Shown here: piece by piece, positions 23,190 through 34,370 of the stretch
Numbering within the stretch: the stretch's first letter is position 1
How the letters are laid out: each line of letters begins with the position of its first letter
Assembly (NCBI RefSeq): GCF_000204055.1
Contig: NW_006768826.1
Span: 161,209 to 225,208 of the forward strand
From: Melampsora larici-populina 98AG31
Lineage: Eukaryota; Basidiomycota; Pucciniomycetes; Pucciniales; Melampsoraceae
Length of the DNA stretch: 64,000 nucleotides
Direction: 5' to 3'
Program-made: the position numbers and the translations under genes
The notes under the pieces: generated by a model
Seen by the model: only the letters and a program-made list of their open reading frames with translations
Database searches by the model: none
What the model was told of the DNA's origin: nothing

Positions 23190-23627
23190 CAGCATGACTC
23201 AAAGCTTGATAATGCAACAAAATATACCTGGATCCGCCAAACCTGGGGCTTCCCAGAGGCCACTAGAGATTGAGGTAAGGGAATCTCAAGTGTGTTTGAT
23301 ATTCTTTCAATGATCAATTACATTTAGCAGCTTTCACTTGAAGGGCAATTACAGCAGGTCATAGGCAAGCTTCAAACCTTTCATGTGAAGCATAGTGGTG
23401 CGGGTGACGGTGCAATATATCAAGATCCCATCAACACTTCAAAGACATTACGGCTCACCAATATTCTTCTCACAATTTGGGCAAGATCAATTGTGAGTGT
23501 TATCGCTGTTTCCAATTTATATCATCATTTCAATTGGCTCATAATTCATTACAATTCTTGGGATCAAGGGGGATTTTAGTGTTGATAAGTTCACCCCTCC
23601 TAAAGCCAAACTCTTTGGATTGGAGGC
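23190..23627 (+). CDS. Hypothetical gene fragment, about three exons
   Basis: ATG near 23193 begins MTQSLIMQQNIPGSAK and ends at a GAG/GTAAGG donor (about 23273). After a CAG acceptor near 23330 the frame continues LSLEGQLQQVIGKLQ, then GAGDGAIYQDPINTSK, RLTNILLTIWARSI. A third intron ends TTTTAG near 23579, followed by DKFTPPKAKLFGLEAVNF and a TGA near 23660. No family recognised; the splice pattern and the lack of stops support real coding origin. It may be a piece of a longer gene. Confidence 0.4.
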
Positions 23628-24689
23628 AGTGAACTTCCATCAACTCAATCAACCTCCATGAATCTAACACCAAGTACTGCAGCAATAATCACCACCCCAC
23701 AAGCTTCCAGACCATTTGATCTCAATGACTGTGGTGTTGTGACCCCCCATTCAAACATTTCCTCAATTATGCCAAAATTTCACCCAAAAATCTGGCTCAC
23801 CAACTTGTTCAAGAGCTTTCAAAGCAGGTGAATTTATGAACATTGAAGCTTTGAAACATGATGGTTTAAAAGTTGGGACAGTCCACGGATTGATCAGTGA
23901 AGCAAAGATTTACAGACAACATTATCTGATCACCAGTCTAATTAGGGTGATTTTTTGTTCAAAATGTATACTATTAATCATGTGAAAATTTCATTATAAA
24001 AAGTGACAATACAAATAATACAAAAGATTTAATGTCTGTGAGATGCAAAGTCAAAAAATTCTGTCATTTCACAATGTGTCTTAAGCAAATGAATAACAAA
24101 TGTCTTCACTACAGTGAATGAAACAATGAGAGTTCAATTTCAAAGATAACCAGATCCCTTATAAAGCTCTATCATCAATTCTACAGTGACAGAAAAAATG
24201 ATTTGGATGTATATCTGCTTGATCTCTTCTTCCTGGGTTAATTCATCTCTATTCAACTGTTGAGAACGAATGAAGTGATTTTTGATGACAGAAAAACACT
24301 TCTCAATTGGATTCATAAAAGGGCCATAGGCGGGTAGATAGACAAGTATAACATATTGATCAAAGCAGATGGTTCCAGTCTCAGGACCCATGTGGATTGG
24401 GCAGTTATCCATGACAAAGACTGAGTCCTTCTGCGGTCATGGGTTCATCCTGGGCTTCTGAAAAGATCAACCAGTCACCTTGGTTGATAAAAAAGCAAGT
24501 AAAACACTCACCAATTGTCCCCAAAGAAACTCTTCAAAATTGACTTGCCAAGGCCCTCCTTCCATCACTTGTAGGGCCAAGCACCCATCAAGCAAGACAG
24601 CTGTAAGTGCTGTTGTTGAAGTGTTCAATTGACCTGAACAAGTACATTAAAAATTAATCAAGAGAGGAATTACAAATTTAGTGTTAAGT

Positions 24690-25420
24690 GACACACCAGA
24701 AATGTCATCATCAGTGAAATTGGAGAATGACATCATTAATCACCCCAATGTAATCAAATCATCCGCGTACTTATAGCTTGCATTGCTCAACTCATCTTAC
24801 TTCTCTTTTCCCCATCTTTGGGAAGAGAAGTAAGTAATATTTCATCTTTTATCACATCTTCAATTAAGTTAACTGTTGTTTTATTTTGATTCATGTTTGC
24901 ATTCTTTTATTGAATAGATCTTATCTCTTAATCTGCTGAAAGATCAGCTATCAAATAGTGATAGCTTAACTGATCAATCCAAACCTTTGTATAGGTACAA
25001 AAATTTTTATTCTCAGTTTCATTTATTCTCAGTTCTTCATTTCCAATTTTGTTGTTGTGGTTATAGGTCAGAGTTATCTTTATAAGTTCTTGTTGGTGGT
25101 TGTGATCTCAGTGCTGAAGCCCACACTTTCAGGTGAATACAATTATCATCTTTGGGAAGAGAAATCTTATCTCTTAATCTGCTCCAAGATCAGCTATCAA
25201 ATAGTGATAGCTTAACTAATCAATCTGAACATTTGTATAGGTCAGAGTTATCTTTATAAGTTCTTGTCGGTGGTTGTGATCTCAGTGCTGAAGCGCGCAC
25301 TTTCAGATCATTTGACCAGGGATTCCAAGACATTCTTAGCTGTAAAATGTGTACCCACCAAAATTCTCTCCATTTGATCTGCTTGCTCGCCTACGGGAGC
25401 CCACCCCATCTGTTTATACA
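24690..25420 (+). pseudogene. Plus-strand gene fragment with two introns, followed by an intronless copy of the same exons
   Basis: Exon A ends 24829 (CIAQLILLLFSPSLGRE). Intron 1 is 24830-24917 (GTAAGTAATATT..GAATAG). Exon B is 24918-24994 (ILSLNLLKDQLSNSDSLTDQ). Intron 2 is 24995-25066 (GTACAAAA..GTTATAG). Exon C is 25067-25132 (SELSL, TAA, VLVGGCDLSAEAHTFR) and ends at a GTGAAT donor. From 25147 the same message appears again without either intron and continues into SFDQGFQDILSCKMCTHQ. Both copies have TAA after SELSL, so that stop predates the copying or the frame is non-coding there. Function unknown. It interrupts the Tc1-type transposase. Confidence 0.6.
25147..25306 (+). repeat. Intronless (processed-looking) copy of 24813-25132
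   Basis: CATCTTTGGGAAGAGAA joins directly to ATCTTATCTC, and TTGTATAG joins directly to GTCAGAGTT: exactly the products of removing 24830-24917 and 24995-25066. About ten substitutions separate the copies. Confidence 0.7.
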
Positions 25421-26126
25421 TATCTTGCTTATTTATACCATTTCATCTAACACAAAAAGTAAGAGATATTAGGATGAAACTCTGGAAGATGAAGTGGCAG
25501 AAATCACCAAGAAAAATCAATTGATCAGCTGGTATCTCTGACACAAACTCAATGTAATTACCCCAATCAATCAGATCATGATTTGGATTTATAGTCCGGA
25601 AGGCGTTTTGAGTTAAGCCAAGCCGCTTCTTCATCTTGCGCAAAATGGTTGCTGTGGAGGTGGATGTTCCAGTTTCTTCCAACAATTCTAAAGCCAACTC
25701 ATCCTGATAAGTTGTTGGATAGGTTCTAATCAGATGAGCTAGTCAAGTGCACTCATCATAATCAATCAAGCAAGGACCTCCAAGGACTTCATAGGTCTCT
25801 GGGTTCCTAATAACTTCACCAGTTTCTTCAAATAAAGTTTTCCATATTTTCAAGGTTGAGCAAGATATATTTAAGCCGCTGAGTAAATTAATTTCTTGAT
25901 GAGTTCTGCCTTGAAGCATTCATTGGACAGCCATTTACTTGACTTGCGGATGACAATAATTGCCATTTCCGCCACACGCATCAATCACCATTGTTGAGGT
26001 GGGAGAGCTGATATCTTATGAATTGCTTTCTAAAAAGGACAGGTGTGGTGATCATAGAATAGGGCAATCAAGCTGCTTATGGGATCATTATCGCTTTTGG
26101 TTTTCACATTCAAAATTTATTCCATA

Positions 26127-26286
26127 GCCGTGCTCAAAGTTGACCCAGTTTCAAGAAAACCCAGTTGACCCAGTTGCTTTTTGGCGGTAACTTTGTGAAT
26201 CAAGTTGACATTTGTTGACAGCTCACAGCCAAAAAGTCAACTGGGTCAACCGGGTTTTTTGTAACCAGGTCAACTTTGAGCACGGC
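26127..26286. mobile_element. 160-bp MITE, TA target duplication (Tc1/mariner-like)
   Basis: GCCGTGCTCAAAGTTGACC at the left is exactly inverted at the right (GGTCAACTTTGAGCACGGC). TA flanks both ends (26125-26126, 26287-26288). The interior GACAGCTC..GCCAAAAAGT is shared with the degenerate element at 61.5 kb. Confidence 0.85.
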
Positions 26287-27623
26287 TAATATAAATTCAA
26301 TGTAATTTTCAACTCAATATTTGCTCATCATTTGTTGCAAGTTCATCAAGACTGCAAAGAGCTGTATGTAGTGAGGTTTTGAGGTTGAGTTGTTGGTTTT
26401 AAAACCGTGTAAGCTATGGTACAGTTGCTATCACCTAGAATAAACCACAGCCTGATCTGGGTTGGCCCCAGTCCAAAATGTTGATGAGTTGTGACCAGTG
26501 TTATGTGGTGCACATTTTTTGTACATATTCTCCCCTTGACCCATTAGAATTTTCAATTTAGTCATTGTTCACATCACCCTCTCACACCAATCAATTCAAT
26601 CTACAACTGCTGTTGGTGTTGATTGGCCCCCACATTGTTGGCTTCCTGCTATGAACATCTGGGACATTTGTCCCGCTGAAATCACCAATCCAGGACTTTG
26701 ATCCCCACCTCAATTCTATCAACTTCAAGCGCTCAAAACCTACCAAACCCGACTTAAGACACACTTGAAACAATGCCAAAGAAAAACCCAGCATCATGTG
26801 CTCAAAGTAAACAATGCAAAGCACACAGGATTACCCAAAGCACAACAAGACTTACAGCAATAAATACGACAACCTCTGGAACTCAATCAGAAAACCCTTC
26901 ATCACTTGAATCATCTGAAAACCCCATCAAAATTCATCTTGTATCCGGCTCATAGCAAAACTCTTCCCCTCTTGTCAACTCATCCCAGACACTTAACAAT
27001 GATAAATTGGAATTAGTAGAATTTGAATCCAACTCAAGAGCTCAGATGTATTTACGCAATCCACGACTGCCACCTTCCTCTTCCGCTAATCCAGCTCCTG
27101 AGCCTTATTGGCTTCCAATTTATATCAACTATAAACAAGAAGAAGATTACTCAGACCCTCTGAAAAGCACCTTTACGCTTGGAGCGACATAGCGGATTCA
27201 TCTGACAAAGAAGAAGTCAATCAAGAACTTATCAATGAAATCTTCTACCTTGTCTTTACACAAAAATGTCCACCTGAAGCTACTCTTGGAAAGCAAAAAA
27301 CTAGAACAGGACTAATCATGAAAGGATACAAGAGGCCTTGATTTTAACCTGGAAGCACTAAGGACAAACCCACCATCAAGTCAAAACAAACAACATTCAG
27401 TTGTAAGACAAAGAAAGAGGCACCACTTGGAAAGAACAATCATGTCATGTCCAACTGGAAGAACCAAGTAAAAGCCCCTCCACCCTCCTTGACTCACTCA
27501 GATACTCCCATTGATCTCAACAATGGTGATCCCCAATCCAATCCTCTCACCAAGCAAGAGAGTCTCACTGATGACAAAGATGACAGAGATCTGTCTGATA
27601 ACATCAATCCACCAATCACTTTT

Positions 27624-28444
27624 TGTAAAGATGAGTAGTGCTCGAGAACAATATAGTGGCTAAGCCGTTATAGATGAATGTCCTGGGGTAATCAGGTACT
27701 GATGTAAGTAACGGCACAAGCCTCAAAGAGCTTTGAAGAGCACTAAAAATCAGAGACAGACCTGGGGTAATCAGGTACTGATGTAAGTAACGGCACAAGC
27801 CTCAAAGAGCTTCGAAGAGCACTGAAAATCAGAGACAGACCTGTGCTCAAGGCAACAGGGATCGTACGCAAAGGTAGAGATGATGTGTGAGCAATAGATA
27901 ATAAGAAAGAGTTTCTTTTCGATCATGAATAAGTAGTATACTAACCTGGGGTAATCAGGTACTGATGTAAGTAACGGCACAAGCCTCAAAGAGCTTCAAA
28001 GAGCACTAAAAATCAGAGACAGACCTGACCACAGCACACATTAGTATGATAGAAAAATAGGAAAAAGAGAAAGAGAGATATAACAAACCTGTGCTCAAGG
28101 CAACAGGGATTGTACGCAAAGGTAGAGATGATGTGTGAGCAATAGATAACAAGAAAGCTAATGGTGTCATAGAATCGAATTAAATAAAAGATAATTAGGA
28201 TGATGATTTGTGAGTAAAGATAGCAAGAGAAACACTTACAGTTTCTTTTTGATGAGGAAAAGAAAACTGAGTGGTACAAGGGTTTCATTATATATACTTG
28301 CTTGTACAAACTAGCATATGTACGAATATGAAATGAAAAGAAAAATGAAATGAAAAGCTCTCAGGTCACAAGCAACCTATTCCCAATTAGTAAAAAGAGA
28401 AACACAACTCCCGCAACCATCATTCCTTAACCGTGCTCATTATC
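27624..28444 (-). repeat. 3' LTR of the copia element, part 1 (interrupted)
   Basis: Homologous to 39595 onward. It holds three copies of the CCTGGGGTAATCAGGTACTG unit (about 27682, 27761, 27945), one more than the other LTR. It is cut at 28444 by the gypsy insertion; the remaining 145 bases are at 34771-34915. Confidence 0.92.
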
Positions 28445-28839
28445 TGTAAAGGACTTCTATAAGTCCTCACTAAGATAACTTCTGTACGGGCTCGGGCTAC
28501 GGGATGAGGGAACTTGAATCCAATAAATGGATTCGACTGATGTCTAGAACCAAATGATAGCAAGATTGATTACTGGCTCAAAAGGATGTGAATCATACAA
28601 TCAGTCGTGATTCCCTCTAACGGGTATAAATGAGAAAATAGAAAAGATAACAATAAATGAAAAGAATTATAATGAAATGCTCACCTGGCTCAAAAGGATG
28701 TGAATCATACAATCAGTCGTGATTCCCTAGAGAGCCAGAATTGTGCGAGATGGATTTGAAAGATATAAGAAAGTCTATTAGGTCTAATCTTGTATAAGTG
28801 TATGTTTATATCTGTAATGATGTCTTCGACAGCGTTACA
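28445..28839 (-). repeat. 3' LTR of the gypsy element
   Basis: 395 bp, apparently identical to 34371-34765. It contains a duplicated block CTGGCTCAAAAGGATGTGAA near 28575 and 28684. Confidence 0.93.
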
Positions 28840-28850
28840 TTCTCCCCCCC
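28840..28850 (-). other. Polypurine tract of the gypsy element
   Basis: GGGGGGGAGAA on the minus strand directly before the 3' LTR; the usual plus-strand primer. Confidence 0.75.
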
Positions 28851-29272
28851 TATAATAAGCTTGAGCGCTGAGGTGCGAGAAGCTTGAGAAAGAAAAGAAG
28901 AGAAACTGACAATATAACCTTCAGTAATTTCTAAAAAAAAATCTTATGAGAGAAAAAAAAGGAAAATAAACACACACACAATCAATTGAGAAAGTTATTC
29001 GAGAGAAAAGGAAGCACAAAGAAGGAAAGAAAAAAATTAAAATTAAAACCAGAAAAAGAAAAAAAAGAAAAGGAAAAGAAAGAAATATGTGATTAATTTG
29101 TTTTGAGACTTGATGTAAGTATGTTGCCCGCTTGATCCTAACGTGTCGACCTCGCATGATAAATCTGTGGTAAAGAAGCGGACCCGTTCGACGCTCACAG
29201 TGTGGCCAAGGTAAAGTCTTTCGAAACAACGACGCAGTATTGGCCTGGCGGTGCATACTTAGGAGAAGGAAC
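28851..29272 (-). other. 3' untranslated region of the gypsy element
   Basis: Purine-biased on the plus strand (AGAAAAGGAAAG-type runs). It lies between the polyprotein stop and the polypurine tract; no gene. Confidence 0.6.
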
Positions 29273-32200
29273 TTACTTTTGGTCAACTGACCCACGCTCG
29301 CAGTCCTCCACAAATAATTTCAGCTTTGAGATGTTCATTACCGGATGTCGTTTGTCCGTCGCCGGTAAGTCCAACCGTACACTTTGTCCAGCATTAAAAG
29401 TCTCAAGTACCCTGTAGGGACCTTCATAACGCTCCTTTAGCTTATCTACGCCTCCTGAATGTCGCCCCCTCCAGTCACCCGAGTCCAGAAGTACCCAGTC
29501 GTCCACTTTCACCGCCGTGTCCGAATGTCTTTTGTTATGATGAAGTGCCTGTTGTACTCTGCTAACCCACAAATTGTCTTGAATTTGAGCCCACGTGCCC
29601 TCGCGCTGTCGGAGCCACGCTTCCAGAGAAGTGGGTGCGTCGCCAGGTGTCTCGGTAGATGGAAAGAGTCGTGCTGGTCGGCCAAACACCGCTTCAAACG
29701 GGGAATACCCAGTCGCCACGTTCACTGCGCTATTAATTGCAAATTCTACCGACGGAAGAGATTCGAGCCAACGAGTCTGACGCTTAGCGGTATAAGTTCG
29801 TAGAATTTGACCAACGGTCTTATTTGTCCTCTCACTTCTTCCATCTGCTTGAGGGTGATACACTGAAGAACGGTGGAACGAAATGTTGAGTCTTTCAATC
29901 AGAGCTTTCCAGAATTTTGATGCCCATGTTTTGTCCCGATCACTGATAATCGATTTCGGTGCTCCAAATGTCCCAAGCCACGCGCCAAAGAATCGTGATG
30001 CAGTTTTCTCGGCAGTGTCGCTTTGGTTCGTAGGAATAAGGCGAGTAAAACCAGTCAGTCGACACGTGCATGTTAACAGCATGTCGTAGCTGTTGATCTT
30101 GGGTAAAGGACCGATGAAGTCAATGGCGATGTCAGATAGCGGTGTAGTGGGGACATGCGGTGTTCTCATTCGTCCATTGGGAAGTGAGGTGCGTGATTTT
30201 GTCTTCTGACAAGTCTCACAGGATCGCAGTCTAGACTCCACGTCCTTGCTCATTCTCGGCCAAAAGAAATCTAGTTGAAGCGTCGCGACCGTCTTCAGTA
30301 GCCCCAGATGACCCACTTGTCTGTGAGCCTCATCAATCAATTTTGAACAAAGGTCAGTCTCTTTTGGGATCAGAAGTTGTCCGTCGATGAACGGGAGACC
30401 ATCGTCGGCGTAGCAGTCATCCCTCAAAGGCAGTCCACTCTGAACCGCCATACAGAATGGGTCGTTGTTGTACCCCGATACAATGCGTTGCTTGAATTCG
30501 TCCGATAGCGACAATTGTGACGTCAAGGCTGCAACCGTTTTGATGCCCAATTGGTGGTCGTCTAAGTCCTTCCTAGAAAGAGCATCAGCTACGGAATTAT
30601 CTTCTCCCTTCACATATTGGAAATTCAGATCGAAGTTTGCCAGTTGTTCTAGCCAACGCGCTTGACGTCTGCTAAGTGATCTCTGCTTCAGTAGGTAAGT
30701 CAAGGAGTGGTGATCACTCATGACATTAACCTTCATGCCTAAAAGTAACATCTGCCACTTCTGCAGAGCATGTATCACTGCAAGTAACTCTTGCTCGTGA
30801 ACTGGATAGTTACGTTCGGCCGTTGACATCTGACGAGATTTGTATGCTATGGGGTTTGCTAGTTTCCATTCCTTCCCTTGGAATAACGCTGCACCTAAAC
30901 CCGCACCGTTGGCATCTGTAAAAAGCCAAAGAGGGTCAGGTGAGTCAAAGTCAACGTTTTTCAAGCACGGCAAGGTCGTCATAATGTGTTTAATATTTTG
31001 AAATGCTGATTCTTCTGCTTCCCCCCACTTGAAGTTCTTTTTGTCGAGTTTACTGCTGGTAAGTGGTGTGAGTTTTCCTACATATTTTTCAAGGCCAGAG
31101 ACGAATTTTTTCATCCACTGTACTGTACCCAGAAACTTCCTCACCCCTTTCGAATTCTTAGGAGACTCCCATGTGCGAATTTTTTCAATCTTCTCTTCGT
31201 CTGCTCGTACCCCGTCTTTTGAAATGATGTGTCCTAAAAATTTCACTTTGTGGCGAAAAAGTTTGGTTTTCTTACTGCTACAGTATAGGTTTGCCTTCCT
31301 TAAACGCTCCAATACTAATTTAACATGTTTCATGTGTTCTTCCGTCGAATTTGAGAAGATCACAATGTCATCCAGGTACACAACACAAACTGTATTGACC
31401 AAATCACCAAGAGCCTCTTCGAGTCGTGCTTGGTGAGTTGCAGGCGCATTCGTGAGGCCCATGGGCATCACACACCATTCGTAAAGGCCCCATGGAGTCT
31501 TCACCGCTGTCAGTGGTATGTCGGCCTCTCGCATCCGGGTTTGAAAAAAAGCGTTTGTTTGATCCAGTAACGAAAAAACCTTCCCCGTAGCCACCAGTCT
31601 GACCAACTTGTCCACATTGGGAAGAGGTGAACGGTCCCTGACGGTCACACTGTTCAAGGTGCGGTAATCACATACCCACCTTGGAAGTTCCAAAGGGTCC
31701 TTCTTTGGAATAATCAGGCTCGGGGAGGCGTATTGGCTTGATGAGCGGCGAAGCCTCCCGGCAGCGATGTGTTGATCTAAAAGCTTCTTCCACGCTGCCA
31801 TGTACCTCGCCGGATAAGGGTATTGTCGCTCATTAATCACCGCATTTTCATTGGTCAAGATAATCTTATGCCGGACAGTTGATGATGCATCTTGAAGTTT
31901 CTCCGGGAATGTGCCATCCGTGAATTGCCCTTTTTCCTCTGCTTCATCTGAGACAGCAGGAATGTCAACTGGGAATAAATCCTGATATTCTAAAAGGAGA
32001 GACTCCTCCCATGTCTTCCACAGTTCTCCCTCACTCGGCCGTAATGGTTCATTTTTCTCTCGAAGGCAGTTAGCCCATTGCTTCCAATGTTCATCCTCAC
32101 GTCTCTCTTTGTTCTCAGCAGCCTTGGCACGCAAAGATTCCTCAAAGTCATTTTTCAATTTCATTTCTTGTCGGTGATCATATAAAACTGCGGATGAGAT

Positions 32201-34228
32201 TTCACTAATTACAGCGCATTTGCCGCAAGAAACAGATAAGTTGTGACAAGAAAGAAAAGGAGCCCCAAGAATCATATCGTATGAGGAGCCTAAGTTTCCA
32301 ATTTTTAAGTAAGTTCTATCAAAACAAAGACCGGTGGAAACATGTTTCAAGGACGCCATTGTGAATTCTGTAAGTAATGGAGCTTGTCCTCCTGGTTCTA
32401 AAGCTAACCCCACAACAGTTGGTCGGACAAGTTTTCGACGTTGAAGTTTCAATGAATCAATCAGGCGGTCCGAAATTAAATTAGTTTCAGATCCTGCGTC
32501 CGCCAAAGCCTGGACAGTAGAACCATTACAGGTCAGCTCCAAGATTACCACAGGTTTTGAGACAGGTTGGTCCACGTACCCTGCTTCTTCAGGTCCGAGT
32601 TCTTCAGCTGGTAAGTCTGCAATCTCCCTTAGTTCACGATCAATCTCCTCATATGCAGCCACTGTGGTCGAGTCGTATTCAGGAATGATGGCTGCTGATA
32701 CATTGTTTCGAACCGGTCTTCCGGCAGGCGGTTGAGTTGATCTTCCAGCTGAAGGTGCCAATTGAGCTCGTGGCGGGGTGTAGTTAGCAGGTTTGGGGGG
32801 TGCTTTGAAGCCTGGTGGGAAATTGATACGTTCTTTCGAAAGAACTCCAGTACATTGCTTGTGTTTGCTTCCGCATTGTTTCTTGCAGAAGTGGCATAAT
32901 CCTGCCGAGTCTAAATAGGAGTGAATTTTCCATAAAAAATTCTCTGGTGGTGGAGCGCGATTCTCCGGAGCATGACGAGTCGGTGTTGATGATAAATTGT
33001 GAGTCGCGGACGGGGTGACAGTACGTTTCTGGATGACTCGCTTCACCACTAAGTCTTTGTAGATAATATCTACTCGTTCCTCAAAGGTATTAAAGTCAAG
33101 AGGTTGACGCTTATCAATTCCATCTAATCTAACCGATGATTTCAATTCAGGTAACATCCCAAGAATGATGTGGGAAATGAGAGTCGAATCGTCGAGTACC
33201 ACCGTGTCATGATTCATTAAAGACTGAATAGAACGAGCCCTGGTGCTGTAGAACTTGAAATCTTCGTTCTGAGACATACGCAAGAGGAGGATCTTTTCTC
33301 TTAGTTTGTTGTTCCAGTCAGAGGGTAGAGCTGCTCGAAAAAGACGCTCTTTAAAGTCGCTCCAGGTACCATCTTTGAAACTCTCGACATTGTGAGCCCA
33401 GAAAGATTGTAAGTTTGTCTTGAGGAGGTATGAACCGGTGAGAATAATCTTGTCTTGATCTAATTCAACCTTCTTCACGAGAAAAAAAATTTTTAAAGCA
33501 GTAAACCATTTTAAGAATGCTTCCGTGTCACGATAAGGACCCTTAAAAGTCGGTCCATCAGATGATTTGAATCTAGTGAGGTCGATTCCCCGAGAACTTT
33601 CTTGAGGTTGTGGTGCCGATGGACTGGGTGTTGAGTTGAGTTGTAAGTTCAATAACCTCTCTTCTAACCCCGCCACTCTCTCCGCTGATTCTTTCGCAGC
33701 CGATATTCGATCTTCTTCTAGTTGAGCAATCCGTCTCGCAGACTCATTAGCTGCTTGAATGCCTGCGTTTTGAGCTGTTAAGATGGCACGGAGCAGGTCG
33801 TCCATGGACGATGTAGGCGCTGGAGTATCCTGTATACCGCCAGTCATCGTTTCGCCGTTTCGAAGAGAAGAAGTTTTTGCGGGGACGTTGCTCTGTTGAT
33901 CCAGTTGGAGTCGTATCTCCTCTCTTATAAGTTGAGGTAGACGCGGTGGGGGAGGTGGGGGTGTTGTTGGGAATGATCCCGGAATGGATCGAATTGGTGT
34001 TGATGGGGGGGTTGGGTTATAGGGTCTAGCCGTAGCCGGCAATTTACGAATCGGCAAAGACGCTGCGCGAACTATGTCCGTGGTATAGCGATTTGCTTCT
34101 TCAAATGTGCGTTGTTGAAAACGGGGCGGGGGTTCAGAAGATCTCAGTTTTCGTAGATAAGCTTCCGGGTCGTCCACTCGATCTAGGAGAGGTTGAGTTG
34201 TACTACGAGTGGAACGGGGGGAGGTCAT
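29273..34228 (-). CDS. Gypsy Gag-Pol single polyprotein
   Basis: One open frame. I choose ATG at 34228 (MTSPRSTRSTTQP, 1651 residues), because the next upstream ATG (34489) lies within the LTR. A Pro-rich N-terminus is followed by the gag capsid (LKWFTALKIFFLVKK, FKERLFRAALPSDW). A Cys/His knuckle CHFCKKQCGSKHKQC lies near residue 445; it is not the standard CCHC spacing. The protease shows ALADAGSETNLISDR near residue 575 (D-A-G instead of D-T/S-G). Reverse transcriptase: PRWVCDYRTLNSVTVRD, PMGLTNAPATHQ, VVYLDDIVIFSN near residue 950. RNase H: FTDANGAGLGAALFQ, NYPVHEQELLAVIHAL. Integrase HHCC: RQVGHLGLLKTV..CETCQKTK near residue 1300; core IAIDFIGPLPK, IISDRDKTWASKFW, QADGRSERTNKT. C-terminal GPY/F-like RYEGPYRVLE. 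No chromodomain seen. No stops or frameshift; potentially active. Confidence 0.95.
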   Translation of the reverse strand: MTSPRSTRSTTQPLLDRVDDPEAYLRKLRSSEPPPRFQQRTFEEANRYTTDIVRAASLPIRKLPATARPYNPTPPSTPIRSIPGSFPTTPPPPPPRLPQLIREEIRLQLDQQSNVPAKTSSLRNGETMTGGIQDTPAPTSSMDDLLRAILTAQNAGIQAANESARRIAQLEEDRISAAKESAERVAGLEERLLNLQLNSTPSPSAPQPQESSRGIDLTRFKSSDGPTFKGPYRDTEAFLKWFTALKIFFLVKKVELDQDKIILTGSYLLKTNLQSFWAHNVESFKDGTWSDFKERLFRAALPSDWNNKLREKILLLRMSQNEDFKFYSTRARSIQSLMNHDTVVLDDSTLISHIILGMLPELKSSVRLDGIDKRQPLDFNTFEERVDIIYKDLVVKRVIQKRTVTPSATHNLSSTPTRHAPENRAPPPENFLWKIHSYLDSAGLCHFCKKQCGSKHKQCTGVLSKERINFPPGFKAPPKPANYTPPRAQLAPSAGRSTQPPAGRPVRNNVSAAIIPEYDSTTVAAYEEIDRELREIADLPAEELGPEEAGYVDQPVSKPVVILELTCNGSTVQALADAGSETNLISDRLIDSLKLQRRKLVRPTVVGLALEPGGQAPLLTEFTMASLKHVSTGLCFDRTYLKIGNLGSSYDMILGAPFLSCHNLSVSCGKCAVISEISSAVLYDHRQEMKLKNDFEESLRAKAAENKERREDEHWKQWANCLREKNEPLRPSEGELWKTWEESLLLEYQDLFPVDIPAVSDEAEEKGQFTDGTFPEKLQDASSTVRHKIILTNENAVINERQYPYPARYMAAWKKLLDQHIAAGRLRRSSSQYASPSLIIPKKDPLELPRWVCDYRTLNSVTVRDRSPLPNVDKLVRLVATGKVFSLLDQTNAFFQTRMREADIPLTAVKTPWGLYEWCVMPMGLTNAPATHQARLEEALGDLVNTVCVVYLDDIVIFSNSTEEHMKHVKLVLERLRKANLYCSSKKTKLFRHKVKFLGHIISKDGVRADEEKIEKIRTWESPKNSKGVRKFLGTVQWMKKFVSGLEKYVGKLTPLTSSKLDKKNFKWGEAEESAFQNIKHIMTTLPCLKNVDFDSPDPLWLFTDANGAGLGAALFQGKEWKLANPIAYKSRQMSTAERNYPVHEQELLAVIHALQKWQMLLLGMKVNVMSDHHSLTYLLKQRSLSRRQARWLEQLANFDLNFQYVKGEDNSVADALSRKDLDDHQLGIKTVAALTSQLSLSDEFKQRIVSGYNNDPFCMAVQSGLPLRDDCYADDGLPFIDGQLLIPKETDLCSKLIDEAHRQVGHLGLLKTVATLQLDFFWPRMSKDVESRLRSCETCQKTKSRTSLPNGRMRTPHVPTTPLSDIAIDFIGPLPKINSYDMLLTCTCRLTGFTRLIPTNQSDTAEKTASRFFGAWLGTFGAPKSIISDRDKTWASKFWKALIERLNISFHRSSVYHPQADGRSERTNKTVGQILRTYTAKRQTRWLESLPSVEFAINSAVNVATGYSPFEAVFGRPARLFPSTETPGDAPTSLEAWLRQREGTWAQIQDNLWVSRVQQALHHNKRHSDTAVKVDDWVLLDSGDWRGRHSGGVDKLKERYEGPYRVLETFNAGQSVRLDLPATDKRHPVMNISKLKLFVEDCERGSVDQK

Positions 34229-34370
34229 GTAAGGGTGTTCTAAGTTTAAAGGGTTGAACCGAGAAAATCCAGGGATGTATGGTGGCTTATGCAGGATAGA
34301 TAAGGTTCTTAAAGTAAATCGATTCGGGTGAACTTCACTTTTATTCGAGCTTGGTTCAAGAAAAAAAAAG

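Larger units (their letters stand above)
24140..26000 (-). pseudogene. Tc1/mariner-type (IS630-superfamily) transposase, broken
   Basis: The N-terminal half (about 26000 down to 25443) has an HTH-like region (EINLLSGLNISCSTLKIW, LIRTYPTTYQDELALEL, ILRKMKKRLGLTQ) and the first catalytic-strand region (NYIEFVSEIPADQLIFLGD). The C-terminal half (about 24660 down to 24140) has TAVLLDGCLALQVMEGGPW, the second catalytic Asp in VMDNCPIH, and YLPAYGPFMNPIEKCFSVIK with the third acidic residue, as in DDE_3-type domains. The middle of the catalytic domain is missing, replaced by 24.67-25.44 kb of unrelated plus-strand coding sequence. Stops include TGA at 25743-25745 (ECT-stop-LAHLIRTYP, Arg fits) and further TAA/TGA near 25920-25935. 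Not functional. Confidence 0.72.

Noticed and set aside
28921..29313. 130-residue minus frame beside the gypsy 3' LTR
   Set aside because: Composition is that of the purine-rich 3' untranslated region; it ends in a Phe/Leu run and overlaps the end of pol.
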